Shown here piece by piece: positions 40,801 through 50,025 of a stretch of DNA of 64,000 nucleotides (within the stretch, counting starts at the first letter, position 1; every line of letters begins with the position of its first letter). The notes below the pieces were generated by a model. That model made no database searches and was not told the DNA's origin. It saw only the letters and a list, made by a program, of their open reading frames with translations. Origin of the DNA: Dermatophagoides farinae (taxonomy: Eukaryota > Arthropoda > Arachnida > Sarcoptiformes > Pyroglyphidae); NCBI RefSeq assembly GCF_024713945.1, contig NW_027461514.1:1-64000 (forward strand), given 5' to 3'. The translations under genes were made by a program, and so were the position numbers.

Positions 40801-43800
40801 TTATAAAACTTCGAGAGAATAATAAATGGATGTCGACATTTTCATAACTATAAATAAATCCAAGTCCATATGTATAATTTAACCTCAAACAAATCAGTTT
40901 CTTTGCGTTTTCACACGAAGGATGTAGAATAAATTGTGAAATTAATAAAACATAGTTCTTAAAAGAACTGTTAAAAGAAAACATGTTTGATTTCTGCATT
41001 GAGTAATTGTTAATTGAAGATATCAAATTCGTATTTTCTTTTAGCTTAATAAAAACGTCAAAAGCTTGATGATCCATGCTATCTTCGGCAGTATCAATTA
41101 CTTTACTTTGTTTTTTGTTGCTCTCTGGCTTATTATCTTTTAGTGTCAAAAAATTGGACAAATGAACAATGCAGTAGTAAGTTTTTAAATTATTTTTTAA
41201 ATACTCCAACAAATCATCTGCTCCTTCAACGATAAAAACCAACTCGGTAAATACATCCATGTTAAAATTTCTTAAAGAAAAAACTCGAGATGGATTAAAT
41301 CTATAATTATTCAAAGACGCATATATTGGTTCTGCTATGGGTTTCAAATTATGGTCCAATTGTTGCACGAAAATCGGATATTTTAAATCCACTAACAAAA
41401 ACGTAACATTATTAGAAATGACTCGTTCTACTTTGCAAACTATTTTATTATAATTTTCGTGAACTGAGTCTCGTAGAAGTTCGTACTTGTTTCGATCTTT
41501 ACTCTGATCGATTGCTTTTTTATCATTGTAAACAACAGTAGAACGCTTTTGTTTATGCTTTAGCGCCAAATATCTTGTGTAATCTGGGTTATTAAAGTTC
41601 TTAAGCTTACCAAGATCAACGTAATTGGAGTAATCTGACAGTTTAACAGCTATAAAGTAATCTTCATTTTCATCGCAAGAAGATAGATCTAGATTGATAA
41701 GTTGATTTTCTTCAAGATATTTATAGAACATACAGCGATTAGTCTGTTGATAAATAATTGTAGGAACTGCTTTTTTTACATCTTTTTTTTGCATTAAATC
41801 TAGTTTACTCTTAAACTTGTCGCTAAATTCAAACAGAAAATGTCCTGTTTCTTGAGTTTTAAAATTTTTAAATATCTGGAAGTTTACTTTTGTTTTATCA
41901 ATGACAATCAATCTTTGTTTAATTAGACTATCAATAGAGGAAATTTCCCACCAAGCTAGCAATGGAGAACTAATTAAAATTTCTGCAGATGATTTTTTAA
42001 CCCCTTTGTCAATGCAAAGTTTTTCGAAATGATGGATTAGACCGTTTATCAACCGATATTCAAAACGGAAACATTTTTCACTTTCGTCATTGTCTCGAGA
42101 AAATTGGATAACAAATTTAAACTCGTTTATTCGATCATCACGATCTGAAATATAAATTAAGACGTCGTCAATTTTAGTTGAATCTACAGATTCCGAAGTT
42201 GAATTGTTTTTCACATTCTGAATAATTTTTTGATAGCCTGAAACTTCGTCAAACAAGGTGATTGTTTTATAATCCATAAATAATTCAAGACTAATGAAAA
42301 CTTTACCAAGCCGATCAATCAAAGGACAATTACTTATAGAACTAATAGTAAATAATGAATCAGGTAAATTTTCAAGTAGTTTATAATAAATTGCCATATT
42401 GTTTGTGCAATCAGGACTAATGTTAATGTTCAGTAACCAGTAGTTTTCATTTTGTATTATTGTATTATCATTAGCAAATTCGACTATTAAACGTTGTTCC
42501 TTGAGTGAATTATTATTTTTTGAAATCAAAAGATTGAAATTGTTTCCTCGTAATCGACTCTTGTCAATAAATAAATTTAAACGGGAATGTACATCACTAA
42601 ATTTAATAATTTCAAATTTATCTATAGATTCTAGTAAGTTAGAATCTTGATCTTCATTAACAATAGGACAAAATCTAAACACAATTGGATCATCAACTAA
42701 TAACATTTTTTCAAAATCAAACGTCACGCCCAAATCTTTTACCAAAACACATTTAGAAAGTTCCATTGTTATTGAGGTGTCTTTACAAAACGTGACAGTT
42801 TTATCATCAGTTGAATTTACTATTTCGTAGAATCCAGTTTGAGTACAATTTAGTGTTATAATATCATCATTTCTGGTTATAACGAGTTTATCTTTTATAT
42901 TCAAAACGATTTTTTCCGAAGATTCTAAAATTGTTTCTGAAGAATCATACACACGGTTGTAATGAGTATAATAGTCTAAAAACTTAACCTCGTCAGTTTT
43001 CATACACTGCAAGATATTATCACTAAACATCGTATTCATATTATCTTGAAATTCAACAGACTCTAACTTGAATTGATCTAATAATTTGTAACTTGCATCA
43101 TAAAACAAACAATTATAACTTTTTTTTAAGGTTTTGTCAGGCCATTTAGTATGATAAATTACATAATTTTTGTTAAAGTCTTGACAATTTTCATCTTTAT
43201 TAATTTGATAGAAAGCATCGTCTGCTGCACTGCCTAAATCGCAATGTAAAAAAAGATTTTTACAATTAACCGTAATCTTTTCGGGCTTGATTAATAATGT
43301 TAGCTGGTTATTAGATTCAGAAAAAATATAATCATACCTGAAGACCTGGGCTTCTGATAAATTTTTTAAGTACATATTACTTTTATATCTTGCCAACAAG
43401 TTAAGGATGTTTTGGTTAAAGTTGGTATCATAAAGCTTTCGATTAATTTTTTTTCCGTATGGATTTTTATCAATCTCTAATATATCCATCAAACCTGCAC
43501 AAATTTCAGTATCAACTGAAACAGAAAAATCAGTAGTATTAGAATCATACTCAAGTAAATAAGAAACCGAATCAATTTTTTGCAATGAATGACAGCTATC
43601 ACATAAAACATTATGAGATTCAAAATCGAACTTTATTAATGCAGTGTTATTATTTTGTATTATTCTGTTTTCTAACATTTTAAACCTGCATGGTAATGCA
43701 ATATAAGGCAATAATAAAGTGTTAGTTACAACGTCTTCGGGCTTAATTAAAAAAGAACTACAGCTCATATTTTTGTAAAAATCCGCTGAATTTACTACTG

Positions 43801-46800
43801 AACTTAAACAAATTTCAAATATGGCATCTATTACCATAAATTGGGGAGTATCGAATTTTATCGTAATCTTTTCGCTAGTTTTTAAATCTGATGAATAAAC
43901 AATGGAAGAAAATAATAAAATTTTTCTTCTACCATTTAAAACATTAAAGTTTAAAGTCAGAATAATGTCGTCCATTAGTAAATCTTGATTTGGAGTTATA
44001 TCAAATGATATTTCAACTTCAAAAGATAATATATTATAGTAGCCTATGTGGATTACTAATGAATGTAACACTATAACAGTATCATTTTCATTAACATTTC
44101 GATTTATACAGGTTTGTTCATCTTTTTTTACTAACTGATCTGCGTCATGAGATAAAGGTTTATCGTAGTTTCTACTCAATAAGTACCAAAAGAAATCATC
44201 AAAAATGGGACAGTTTTGAAGTCTTTTCCACATAGGATTATCAGAAAAAACCGTTTCTAATGTTAAGTCGTTTGACAAATAATAATCTGTTCTTGAAGGA
44301 AAAAATGTTTTTATTTTTAATGCTTCTTCAATGAATTTATGACTGATGATTTCATAAGACAGTTTATTCCATAAAGGCGTTGATTTTAGATAAGACGAAA
44401 ACGACGTTTTAAAGAAATGATATTGAATTAGTTCTTTATAATTTTTATTCTTTAGAATATCTAACAACTTATTTTTCGTATCATTGTACAATAAAGTTGT
44501 CATTGGAGCTCTGTTTTTTAAAAAAACTTCGCAGCTAAGTTTATCAAACAATGATATCATAAGTAACGGTTTTATAGTTAAGTCAATAGCCACAGGAGTT
44601 AATTCGGTGTTTTTCAATTTATTTGTAGAAACTTCTTTTATATAAACCTCTTCTAGATTTTGCCATTGAGATACGAATTCTGCATCGGTTACCCATTCAT
44701 CTTTTGATGAGAGAATTTTTAACACATCATTTTTTCCAGATAAGGGTAACTTTGACGAAATGAAGTAGTTTTCGTACTTGTTATTTTTATAGTCTGTATA
44801 GTAAGTTGCCTTAACAATAATTTTAACAGTGTCTCGATTATATGTAGCGGGAATTTTCGTTGAAAATGATCTAGAATAAATTGTTGATTTATTTTTAGGT
44901 TGTAAACTCGGAATTAACTTATAATATTCGTTGATTGAAAACAAGTATTTTATAAACTTAAAATCATCGCTTACAAGAAAAACTTCATAGAAAGTTTTTT
45001 CATATTGCTGATCATACTCTAAAAGATAAAATATACCAGAAATCCATTCAATTCTGTTGTCCGTCAAAAACATCGACGAAGTGAATTTAAATATAGCATC
45101 ATGGCCCAAATTAACCTTAGCGTTTTTCGATATAGCTGAAAAACAAATTTCACTGTTGTAAAAGTATTGGCTTCCAAACTTTAATATAAATAAGCCCTGT
45201 TTTCTTATTTCATCAGGCAAACTCAAAATTGACGACTTGTACAAATCACATTTCGTCTGCTCAGATGAAACATATGATAAATACATTGTACATTCATATT
45301 TAATACAAGCTTCATAACATTCACTTTTATCATTAACTATGTTAGAATAAACTAAAAACAAATTTTGAATGGTAATAGCCGACTTCCTATGAGTAAAACA
45401 AACTTCATGAATTATTGAAACATCGGTAATGTAAGACAATTCAAAATATGCTTTATTGAAAAAAATTGGGCTAGGCTCTAACGAAAATACCTCTTCTTTT
45501 ATTCCCAAGTCCTTCCTGTCAATTAACTCATGTTTGTTTGTTAAGATAATTTCTTTTTGCACCGTTGTTCCGTAATAAGTCTCTTTCACGAACTTTTGAA
45601 TTTCTGCACTATTAGCTATATAACATGAACCGAACTGTCTGTTCCACACATTTCTATAACCACTTTCACATGCGTTAATATATCCTAAATCCGGACTAAT
45701 ATCGAAAAGTAAAGATTTTGGTTTTCTAACCAAATTCAATGTTGAATCTAAAAAATATGAGGAGTTAACCAATACATTTCCTTTGATGGGTAGTTCAACG
45801 GTGCAAAATAAAATACTTTTTCGAATCAAAAGTAGCTCCATGTCATTAGAAAGAATTATGTTGCCAGAAAGCAGCAATTTTGCTACCTCTGTAATTTTTT
45901 CGAATTCTAATTTATCACAAACTATATTTATCCTTCCAGCACTATTTTTATTGACTTTACAACTGTTATCTAACAACTCCGCATTTGAATAGCCATATTT
46001 ATCATAAAATTTAATTAAACATTTATCAGTATTACGAAGCCGTAAACAGATAGCATCGACTAGTTCTTCATGAACAGAAAAAACAAAGTTAAACTCATCA
46101 ATAGATGAATTTTTTAACAATAAATAGTGAGGCGGGCAGAAATTTTCAAAGTCAAATTCATATTTATAAAAAGCAAATGCCTCATTTGCCTTTAACAAAT
46201 CTTCAAGTTCTGATTTTTCATTTAAATAATAAAGATCAGAACGTCGCATATTCGTTTTTGTATTGACTTCATTAAGTAATTCACTGAATACTTGAACAGC
46301 TTTTTTATTATCTATTTCAATTGATTTATTGTGTAAAACCGGAGACAACCGATATCTTAGAATTACATAAGTTTGAAGATTATTATCGTACAAAAAACAA
46401 TCCAATCCCATAGTTATGTTTGGAAAGCCAGTTCCAACAAATTTAAAAGTATTGATGAGACTTTTTTTTATTTCATGTTTGAACCAAACAAACTCATCAT
46501 TCATAAACCAGGAACTCAGGCAAAAGTCTGCTTTCGCCTTAAAATCATTGATAATAGATAGATCAATTATAAATGCATCTAAGCTATATGCAGACACTTC
46601 AAAAGAATAAATCAAAGTACTGTGGGATTCAACATCGACTATGAGTGAATTTAACACTGGCTGTCTTTCGTTAAAAATAACATCAACAATTTCAACTAAA
46701 TAAACTTCTTTCTCTAGTTCTGTATAAACGTTTAGCCGACATAAAGTATCAAGATCAGAAATGGCTTCAGGTAATTCTTCTATATTAAGTTCGTATTTAT

Positions 46801-49330
46801 TATTCGAGTTACGGCTCAATGCACAACCTGAACTGATTGTTGTGAGTTTGTCGAATGTTGAGTATAGTTCTATCGAATATTTGTATTTTTTTTCATCATA
46901 AGAAATAAAGTTATTGATTAGGTTAACATTTTTCGTCAATAAAGGACTTTTCCTTAAAGTCTTATTTGTTGAATCAGATTCTGTTATTAAAGGAACTACA
47001 AGGTCTATATCCTTAACATTAACAATTACAGCTATTCTGTTCATTTCTTCTTGAGCTATTGAACTGTATTCATTAGATCCTGTCTGCAGATCAATAAAAA
47101 TCTTTGCTTTCGATTTGTTTAAATTGCGATATATTGTTTCGAATCTGATTTTTTCGTTTTCTAGTTTGAGCTCCTGCGAAATTTTAATTTTGTATAAATT
47201 TGAAAGTAGATATTGCTTACTTGGATACACAAAAGTTGTTACAAATGACAATTTCTTTAACAATTCATTTTCTGGTGACACTTTTATTCGTAAAAAATTC
47301 ATATCAAACGATTTTAACCATGTTAAAAATAGATGATATGTTATTTGGACAGTAGTAAATTTTTTTTGTTGTAATGTAATATAAGCAAACTTAACAAAAA
47401 ATGTCTGATTACTTTCTAATAGAGGAATCATATTGGTTTTAAAAAAAGATGAGGAATCCACAACTTTATTATTTATCATCTTTTGCTCAACAACTATAGA
47501 AGTCTTTCTATGACTATAGTAACTGAGATCGTTGTTCACCTGAACAACTAAGTTATTTGTGTCAGAAAATTCTGGTAATTCGTCAATACCACAATTATCA
47601 AAAGAGCTGATTGTACCATCGCTATAAACTTCACTTAATACTTTAGAATACAATATACAAACTAAATCGAACAACCAAGCCGTACACTGAGAGTGGTTGC
47701 TACATAAATTTTTGCATTTCAGAATATCGTTAACAAAAAGTCTAGCTATTTCGAAACCAAGAAAGTGATAATTTTCTAAAATACAACTATTTATTTCATG
47801 TACATGGCGATCTATGATTTTCACAAAGCTCATTTCAGATAATACCAAAGGAATCGAATTCCAACAATAAGCACCATCCTCATCAATCCCAGTATTACAA
47901 ACAGCATTCTTGCTCTTAATTAAAAACAATTCGTTTTTATTATTATCAAAGATAATTGAATTAGATGGTCGAACAATTGAAATAGAACCACCTAAAATTT
48001 TTTCTATGGTAGATTGAATCATCCCTCTTTTATCAATTAATACTAATATATGATTTTTCGGCAAAAATTTTTGATCACACCTTATACTATCTGGATGTGC
48101 ATCGATATCATAACAGTAGTTTGTTTTTAACTCACTACCAGCTTCAGTATCATTTAAGGTAATGGTCTCATTATGTATTTCCTGATTATCTGAGTATAAC
48201 ACTACTGATACTGATAAAGTCTTACCGATAAAATTAAACGGACAAGTTATGTAACCTATCTGTTTATCATAGTCACACTCTATAATATATTCAGTTTGAA
48301 TTTCTAGTGTATTATATATTTTTTTATGATCATTAATTTTAAGTTTAATTGAAAAAGGCCGGAGCATAAACCCACTGAAATCAACATCAGGTTTAAACAT
48401 AATAAAACCATTAGCATAATTCTTTAAACTATTTATATCTATAAATAACGTCTTCAATATTTTAAAAGGTCGGATAACATTTTGATCAAACGAAAATTCA
48501 CACATAACCTTATAAAGGTTATCCTCTGAAATTCCAGTTTTCCTTCTCATAAGTAATAAATATTGAGGCCAGTTGTCTTTGTTAATTCTAGGGATTCGAA
48601 TTATTTCATTCTTATTAAATTTATATAAATATAACGTCGATTGTTCGACAACGACAATATTTGTAGCAAATTTAAAAGGCTTTGTTAACACTTTAAAAGA
48701 ATCTTCACTGTAGTTAAGTTGGAAATTACACTTTGGATAAAGTTTTTTCTTTGCTAATGTCAACTTAGATAATAAATTAAAAATATTAGATGCGGCTACT
48801 GCTCTGTTGATAAGTTTCTGCATCGAATCTGTTTTGTATACGTTAACAGAGTCGATAAACTTTTTTAAATCTGTGCATTCTAATTTTTTAAACGTGGTGT
48901 CATCAGAGATTTGTTTAATAAATAAACAAACGTCACTATTTTCAATTATATTGTAATTATAAAAAGTGTCAGATGCATCGTAGTCTTTGCTGTTAAATCT
49001 TTTAATTAATGTAAGTACAGTGTTTAATAAGCTTATGCGATCAAAAACAAAATATTTTTCTTCTTTTTGTATTATCGGAATTATAATTTCAAACAAACCT
49101 CGTTCATACCAAAGAAATTTATGCTCAGTTCGGTCTTTGCCTTGTGTAGATTTAGTATTTAATGATAAAAAATAGTACGAAGGCCAATCAATATAAGGTA
49201 AGTAAATTAAGCTTTTATTCGTAGATAAAAATTTATCATGTTTTACGATTTCTTGAACATCGCTAGAACGATCAAAGATCTCTTTACCTAATGAATAACA
49301 ATAAATTATAAAATATTTAAATAATTTCAT
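34847..49330 (-). CDS. Giant 4827-aa polycystin-1-like membrane protein with PAN/apple-like modules
   Basis: One uninterrupted 14.5-kb frame. A hydrophobic N terminus (residues 1-15) looks like a signal peptide. Three cysteine clusters resemble PAN/apple modules: near residue 533 (CKNLCSNHSQCTAW), near 1305-1366 (ECYEACIKYECTMYLSY ... CDLY) and near 2913 (CCKICAE ... CAVYKD). The first transmembrane helix lies at about 3847-3867, with no evident GPS cleavage motif before it. After a cytoplasmic region of about 770 residues comes a cluster of four or five helices (about 4645-4785). The lead-in IWFLSTSITNQALVARFP, the helices with FYLVSNVWG, and the last pair, including AIFGFKITFTPSS, follow the TM2-TM5 region of polycystin-1 proteins (family: H-L-W-x-S-x-x-x-R-P-x-x-x-F-T-R, then F-F-T-x-L-Y-G-L-x-F-G). 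The channel-like TM6-11 part is missing. A PLAT domain is not recognisable. The polycystin link is moderate; the gene itself is certain. Confidence 0.6.
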   Translation of the reverse strand: MKLFKYFIIYCYSLGKEIFDRSSDVQEIVKHDKFLSTNKSLIYLPYIDWPSYYFLSLNTKSTQGKDRTEHKFLWYERGLFEIIIPIIQKEEKYFVFDRISLLNTVLTLIKRFNSKDYDASDTFYNYNIIENSDVCLFIKQISDDTTFKKLECTDLKKFIDSVNVYKTDSMQKLINRAVAASNIFNLLSKLTLAKKKLYPKCNFQLNYSEDSFKVLTKPFKFATNIVVVEQSTLYLYKFNKNEIIRIPRINKDNWPQYLLLMRRKTGISEDNLYKVMCEFSFDQNVIRPFKILKTLFIDINSLKNYANGFIMFKPDVDFSGFMLRPFSIKLKINDHKKIYNTLEIQTEYIIECDYDKQIGYITCPFNFIGKTLSVSVVLYSDNQEIHNETITLNDTEAGSELKTNYCYDIDAHPDSIRCDQKFLPKNHILVLIDKRGMIQSTIEKILGGSISIVRPSNSIIFDNNKNELFLIKSKNAVCNTGIDEDGAYCWNSIPLVLSEMSFVKIIDRHVHEINSCILENYHFLGFEIARLFVNDILKCKNLCSNHSQCTAWLFDLVCILYSKVLSEVYSDGTISSFDNCGIDELPEFSDTNNLVVQVNNDLSYYSHRKTSIVVEQKMINNKVVDSSSFFKTNMIPLLESNQTFFVKFAYITLQQKKFTTVQITYHLFLTWLKSFDMNFLRIKVSPENELLKKLSFVTTFVYPSKQYLLSNLYKIKISQELKLENEKIRFETIYRNLNKSKAKIFIDLQTGSNEYSSIAQEEMNRIAVIVNVKDIDLVVPLITESDSTNKTLRKSPLLTKNVNLINNFISYDEKKYKYSIELYSTFDKLTTISSGCALSRNSNNKYELNIEELPEAISDLDTLCRLNVYTELEKEVYLVEIVDVIFNERQPVLNSLIVDVESHSTLIYSFEVSAYSLDAFIIDLSIINDFKAKADFCLSSWFMNDEFVWFKHEIKKSLINTFKFVGTGFPNITMGLDCFLYDNNLQTYVILRYRLSPVLHNKSIEIDNKKAVQVFSELLNEVNTKTNMRRSDLYYLNEKSELEDLLKANEAFAFYKYEFDFENFCPPHYLLLKNSSIDEFNFVFSVHEELVDAICLRLRNTDKCLIKFYDKYGYSNAELLDNSCKVNKNSAGRINIVCDKLEFEKITEVAKLLLSGNIILSNDMELLLIRKSILFCTVELPIKGNVLVNSSYFLDSTLNLVRKPKSLLFDISPDLGYINACESGYRNVWNRQFGSCYIANSAEIQKFVKETYYGTTVQKEIILTNKHELIDRKDLGIKEEVFSLEPSPIFFNKAYFELSYITDVSIIHEVCFTHRKSAITIQNLFLVYSNIVNDKSECYEACIKYECTMYLSYVSSEQTKCDLYKSSILSLPDEIRKQGLFILKFGSQYFYNSEICFSAISKNAKVNLGHDAIFKFTSSMFLTDNRIEWISGIFYLLEYDQQYEKTFYEVFLVSDDFKFIKYLFSINEYYKLIPSLQPKNKSTIYSRSFSTKIPATYNRDTVKIIVKATYYTDYKNNKYENYFISSKLPLSGKNDVLKILSSKDEWVTDAEFVSQWQNLEEVYIKEVSTNKLKNTELTPVAIDLTIKPLLMISLFDKLSCEVFLKNRAPMTTLLYNDTKNKLLDILKNKNYKELIQYHFFKTSFSSYLKSTPLWNKLSYEIISHKFIEEALKIKTFFPSRTDYYLSNDLTLETVFSDNPMWKRLQNCPIFDDFFWYLLSRNYDKPLSHDADQLVKKDEQTCINRNVNENDTVIVLHSLVIHIGYYNILSFEVEISFDITPNQDLLMDDIILTLNFNVLNGRRKILLFSSIVYSSDLKTSEKITIKFDTPQFMVIDAIFEICLSSVVNSADFYKNMSCSSFLIKPEDVVTNTLLLPYIALPCRFKMLENRIIQNNNTALIKFDFESHNVLCDSCHSLQKIDSVSYLLEYDSNTTDFSVSVDTEICAGLMDILEIDKNPYGKKINRKLYDTNFNQNILNLLARYKSNMYLKNLSEAQVFRYDYIFSESNNQLTLLIKPEKITVNCKNLFLHCDLGSAADDAFYQINKDENCQDFNKNYVIYHTKWPDKTLKKSYNCLFYDASYKLLDQFKLESVEFQDNMNTMFSDNILQCMKTDEVKFLDYYTHYNRVYDSSETILESSEKIVLNIKDKLVITRNDDIITLNCTQTGFYEIVNSTDDKTVTFCKDTSITMELSKCVLVKDLGVTFDFEKMLLVDDPIVFRFCPIVNEDQDSNLLESIDKFEIIKFSDVHSRLNLFIDKSRLRGNNFNLLISKNNNSLKEQRLIVEFANDNTIIQNENYWLLNINISPDCTNNMAIYYKLLENLPDSLFTISSISNCPLIDRLGKVFISLELFMDYKTITLFDEVSGYQKIIQNVKNNSTSESVDSTKIDDVLIYISDRDDRINEFKFVIQFSRDNDESEKCFRFEYRLINGLIHHFEKLCIDKGVKKSSAEILISSPLLAWWEISSIDSLIKQRLIVIDKTKVNFQIFKNFKTQETGHFLFEFSDKFKSKLDLMQKKDVKKAVPTIIYQQTNRCMFYKYLEENQLINLDLSSCDENEDYFIAVKLSDYSNYVDLGKLKNFNNPDYTRYLALKHKQKRSTVVYNDKKAIDQSKDRNKYELLRDSVHENYNKIVCKVERVISNNVTFLLVDLKYPIFVQQLDHNLKPIAEPIYASLNNYRFNPSRVFSLRNFNMDVFTELVFIVEGADDLLEYLKNNLKTYYCIVHLSNFLTLKDNKPESNKKQSKVIDTAEDSMDHQAFDVFIKLKENTNLISSINNYSMQKSNMFSFNSSFKNYVLLISQFILHPSCENAKKLICLRLNYTYGLGFIYSYENVDIHLLFSRSFIKYLESCNIKINKKEALKSIFEDCLSKYQCYKNSFYFQGLDTSINGFGYEPETVHLLQNLSSGSLRQFYNYTKLSCCKICAESFKSNNSFFTKKNTQNDTNTTSVSSDDNTVNNKNKIDCAVYKDNARVKTRLFLKPLENRKLKPFLWLPSENSHEVIKDILNVARTSDETIFVKTNFKILLLNIFGKYLDNSHSLVERLISKEIASYDDLQSLTNTTHPAELSSFENKIIYVDFSDFASDLLVKKIVSAKWFDNILVLFSSVKFKTLRFNCQSIITSPKLLKYSVCTLIDNIIIIKVAVPLEYIPTFNQIVLADGINLKIHVENKLQTSSDEFEKNLTFENRLYHKLLLEIDILDNMKKHYSIIHYEFDKLTFLKEKKALVSSLKPVKSIIQSYYSECNDFHYVLLPPLNINSACLFLDGILHSCCSLKRRTTEVENLKGNLFYKSIIWTESLDENTKLHNSIIFPEKSFGNLKFPFVFTNVKKIIATSEDTYNMSIYELDKVANVITKQALKRNNVFDTEWETVEEVEILDQQCENEVISEVLLLPQNDITVTLKNLLISDLQGNFNSERDTKLLWFVKCLADEINLHDNDFVNNTNNLNRVYYDDFLSIVATDPNKSVVEKQATDSFIITNPMVSLAYTDDYVFNILDKQIKETNYGSTSFIDYYFHNTLVNQTEICVNYKCQYSSMNQESIKTKLGSDFEKLWYFKHSDNSSNLLNVDYNKINDSLFIRYLESKLSRLDNFNHKEMFDSISVLKNVLFNYTEMELLDLDSKKISSESNISYNELFSWLSLIYLNVFKKSKRLSYADNLIIRLEHKLLNKKIETYINESIENIKQIFNAKETMEYTVVSRLTDIFFIEAIIANNETFENIISKLEDDFKVLSSTNTEVAESHIDRNYLLPVVFTVIKPELHSLIYFEKSVSPELSRILRRLLSKNYTLVNNLVVLRKSFDEYVPVSCHIEIFEDKLICESNVVDKSETLNLYVAVDFAKWYQSLNENLIKKNQVFIISLYTVSLLCFMYYLVMSLYRENKTITPSFKKLFSGFMYDTPPSYHDSSDKKSRISKVTDLLGKLMQKTETGQSFIKSLFYLSKNTDEKNLNTNAIINSYNIHLALTRNVTNYKLDLSALVVKHKIENLVISKSNIYLLNIKLIDYLELYSLLLPSKHQHEKKLIFKLFNYFFSRRLENDHNQLASIKKINGDEDQGLFCLVNSASFNKNVKVQVKIDHGLRFVINSHFAFVRRILIHKYLLMNERFSDFNYLKIGFLPGTLYCNNISLPCYLSLSLYSSIILVYLKNQRRKNYFFNLLEAKLSLASTGMIELKQNLFFYIPSTISCFNPSVCRSFIDLSSTKTVYKWLSRLQKMIAKRLACKSNNKNLLCSSHSGVNSESFASLYPTNCVMNYPIQTLKNKTLSLVPKVCHSISCFINGFNGEISVVCNSQTNDIYLLIYFSEHLNKKNAFLQYCLSLDTKSIIRVSAIEFNVIKRNYHADDDMYLSSVKLALIPYFCVYLTNNEVLYLGTDNLLTTVLLKIQLNKYWLINQKNSKTEYELNKDCFSVNFNLEPFDVYEKNDSFLRISNEFCIEDSVPKEPITTEDICLSDYIFNYRSTVAKNQDQARKTLLFTPHIVLILSTKELTFTKQQYSFDQFFTEDRVVILLPTRENKKENWQRFITNYALIVVKNNVVDVLASGSSIGSLQNKYLSSTDNPHASSVCNDLMKKKVFAKTDCFANDKPELDNDFNFNEDTINQQISQFNNCFKNNSYYILIYLLRTLNKDDIGKIWFLSTSITNQALVARFPINYYFNVSLLSIFSFYLVSNVWGTLVITMSMIFFQNSIDLNWVLNSMLSFYYFPFLLGVSITSAVLTFATLRLLTKFTHSCVKKKKSANFLLGSHTIVILLLSLFNVLNYMAIFGFKITFTPSSFVKFNLLCSTTIFILTVMLSETEKYIYSKCYLFKNFSKKDQVDLLSLFPIDKVLREQCNIDKR

Positions 49331-49438
49331 CTTAAAAGAGCTTTAGAATTATTCATCGAAGAGAGATAAACATAATAAATATTGATTTATTTATCAGAAC
49401 GTAGAGTGTGCAGCCCACATAATTAATTTCAAAAACAA

Positions 49439-49933
49439 TTATTGAAAAGGCAATTGGTCAAATAATTGTCTAATTTTATTTACTTTATTAATATCAATTT
49501 TATAATCAGGAATAGCATGTTTATTGTCCATAAAAACATCTATCATGGACATCATCATCTGATCATTTAAGTAGAATTTTAAAATTTCATCTTTATTTAA
49601 TTCAAATTTGACAGCAGTATGGTTTTCGTTAACGAATTTTTTCATTTGGTCAAGTAACTCTTCTTTAATAACATTGGAATATGTATTATTCCATTTATCA
49701 TCCGTTAAAACTTTCACCAAGTTAGTTTTGTACTCCATTAGTAATTCATTTGCAATTCTATACGGAGTTGAAACGTCTTCTAGCTGTTGTTTCAACATTT
49801 TATTATTAATATATGGTTCTACTAAAAAATAATTATCTTTTAAAACATAGTAAAGTGATTCTGTCATTAGTATGTCACTGATACTTCTTGTTTTATTAAA
49901 ACGTTCATCTGAATCTTCGGATAATTTTTTCAT
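49439..49933 (-). CDS. Hypothetical protein, 164 aa, helical
   Basis: Not recognised. It is charged and apparently all-helical, with many Lys, Asp, Asn and Leu residues, no cysteines, no signal peptide and no membrane helix. Acidic and basic helices alternate from residue 30 to the end, which fits a small soluble protein or a subunit of a complex. The gene lies between the start of the giant gene and DNA ligase I, all three on the minus strand, with spacers of about 100 bp. An upstream short exon cannot be excluded. Confidence 0.5.
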   Translation of the reverse strand: MKKLSEDSDERFNKTRSISDILMTESLYYVLKDNYFLVEPYINNKMLKQQLEDVSTPYRIANELLMEYKTNLVKVLTDDKWNNTYSNVIKEELLDQMKKFVNENHTAVKFELNKDEILKFYLNDQMMMSMIDVFMDNKHAIPDYKIDINKVNKIRQLFDQLPFQ

Positions 49934-50025
49934 AATACAGTTTTAAAAAAGAAAATAGTATTTCTTTATAAGTCTATAATTAATTGCTAAATTATTCAGA
50001 AGTGTAAAATAAGAAAATTTCGCTT

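Noticed and set aside
34847-49330. Short plus-strand frames opposite the giant gene (for example near 35565, 38118 and 45783)
   Set aside because: All are 60-75 residues, biased by antisense codon composition, and lie inside a single intact long gene.
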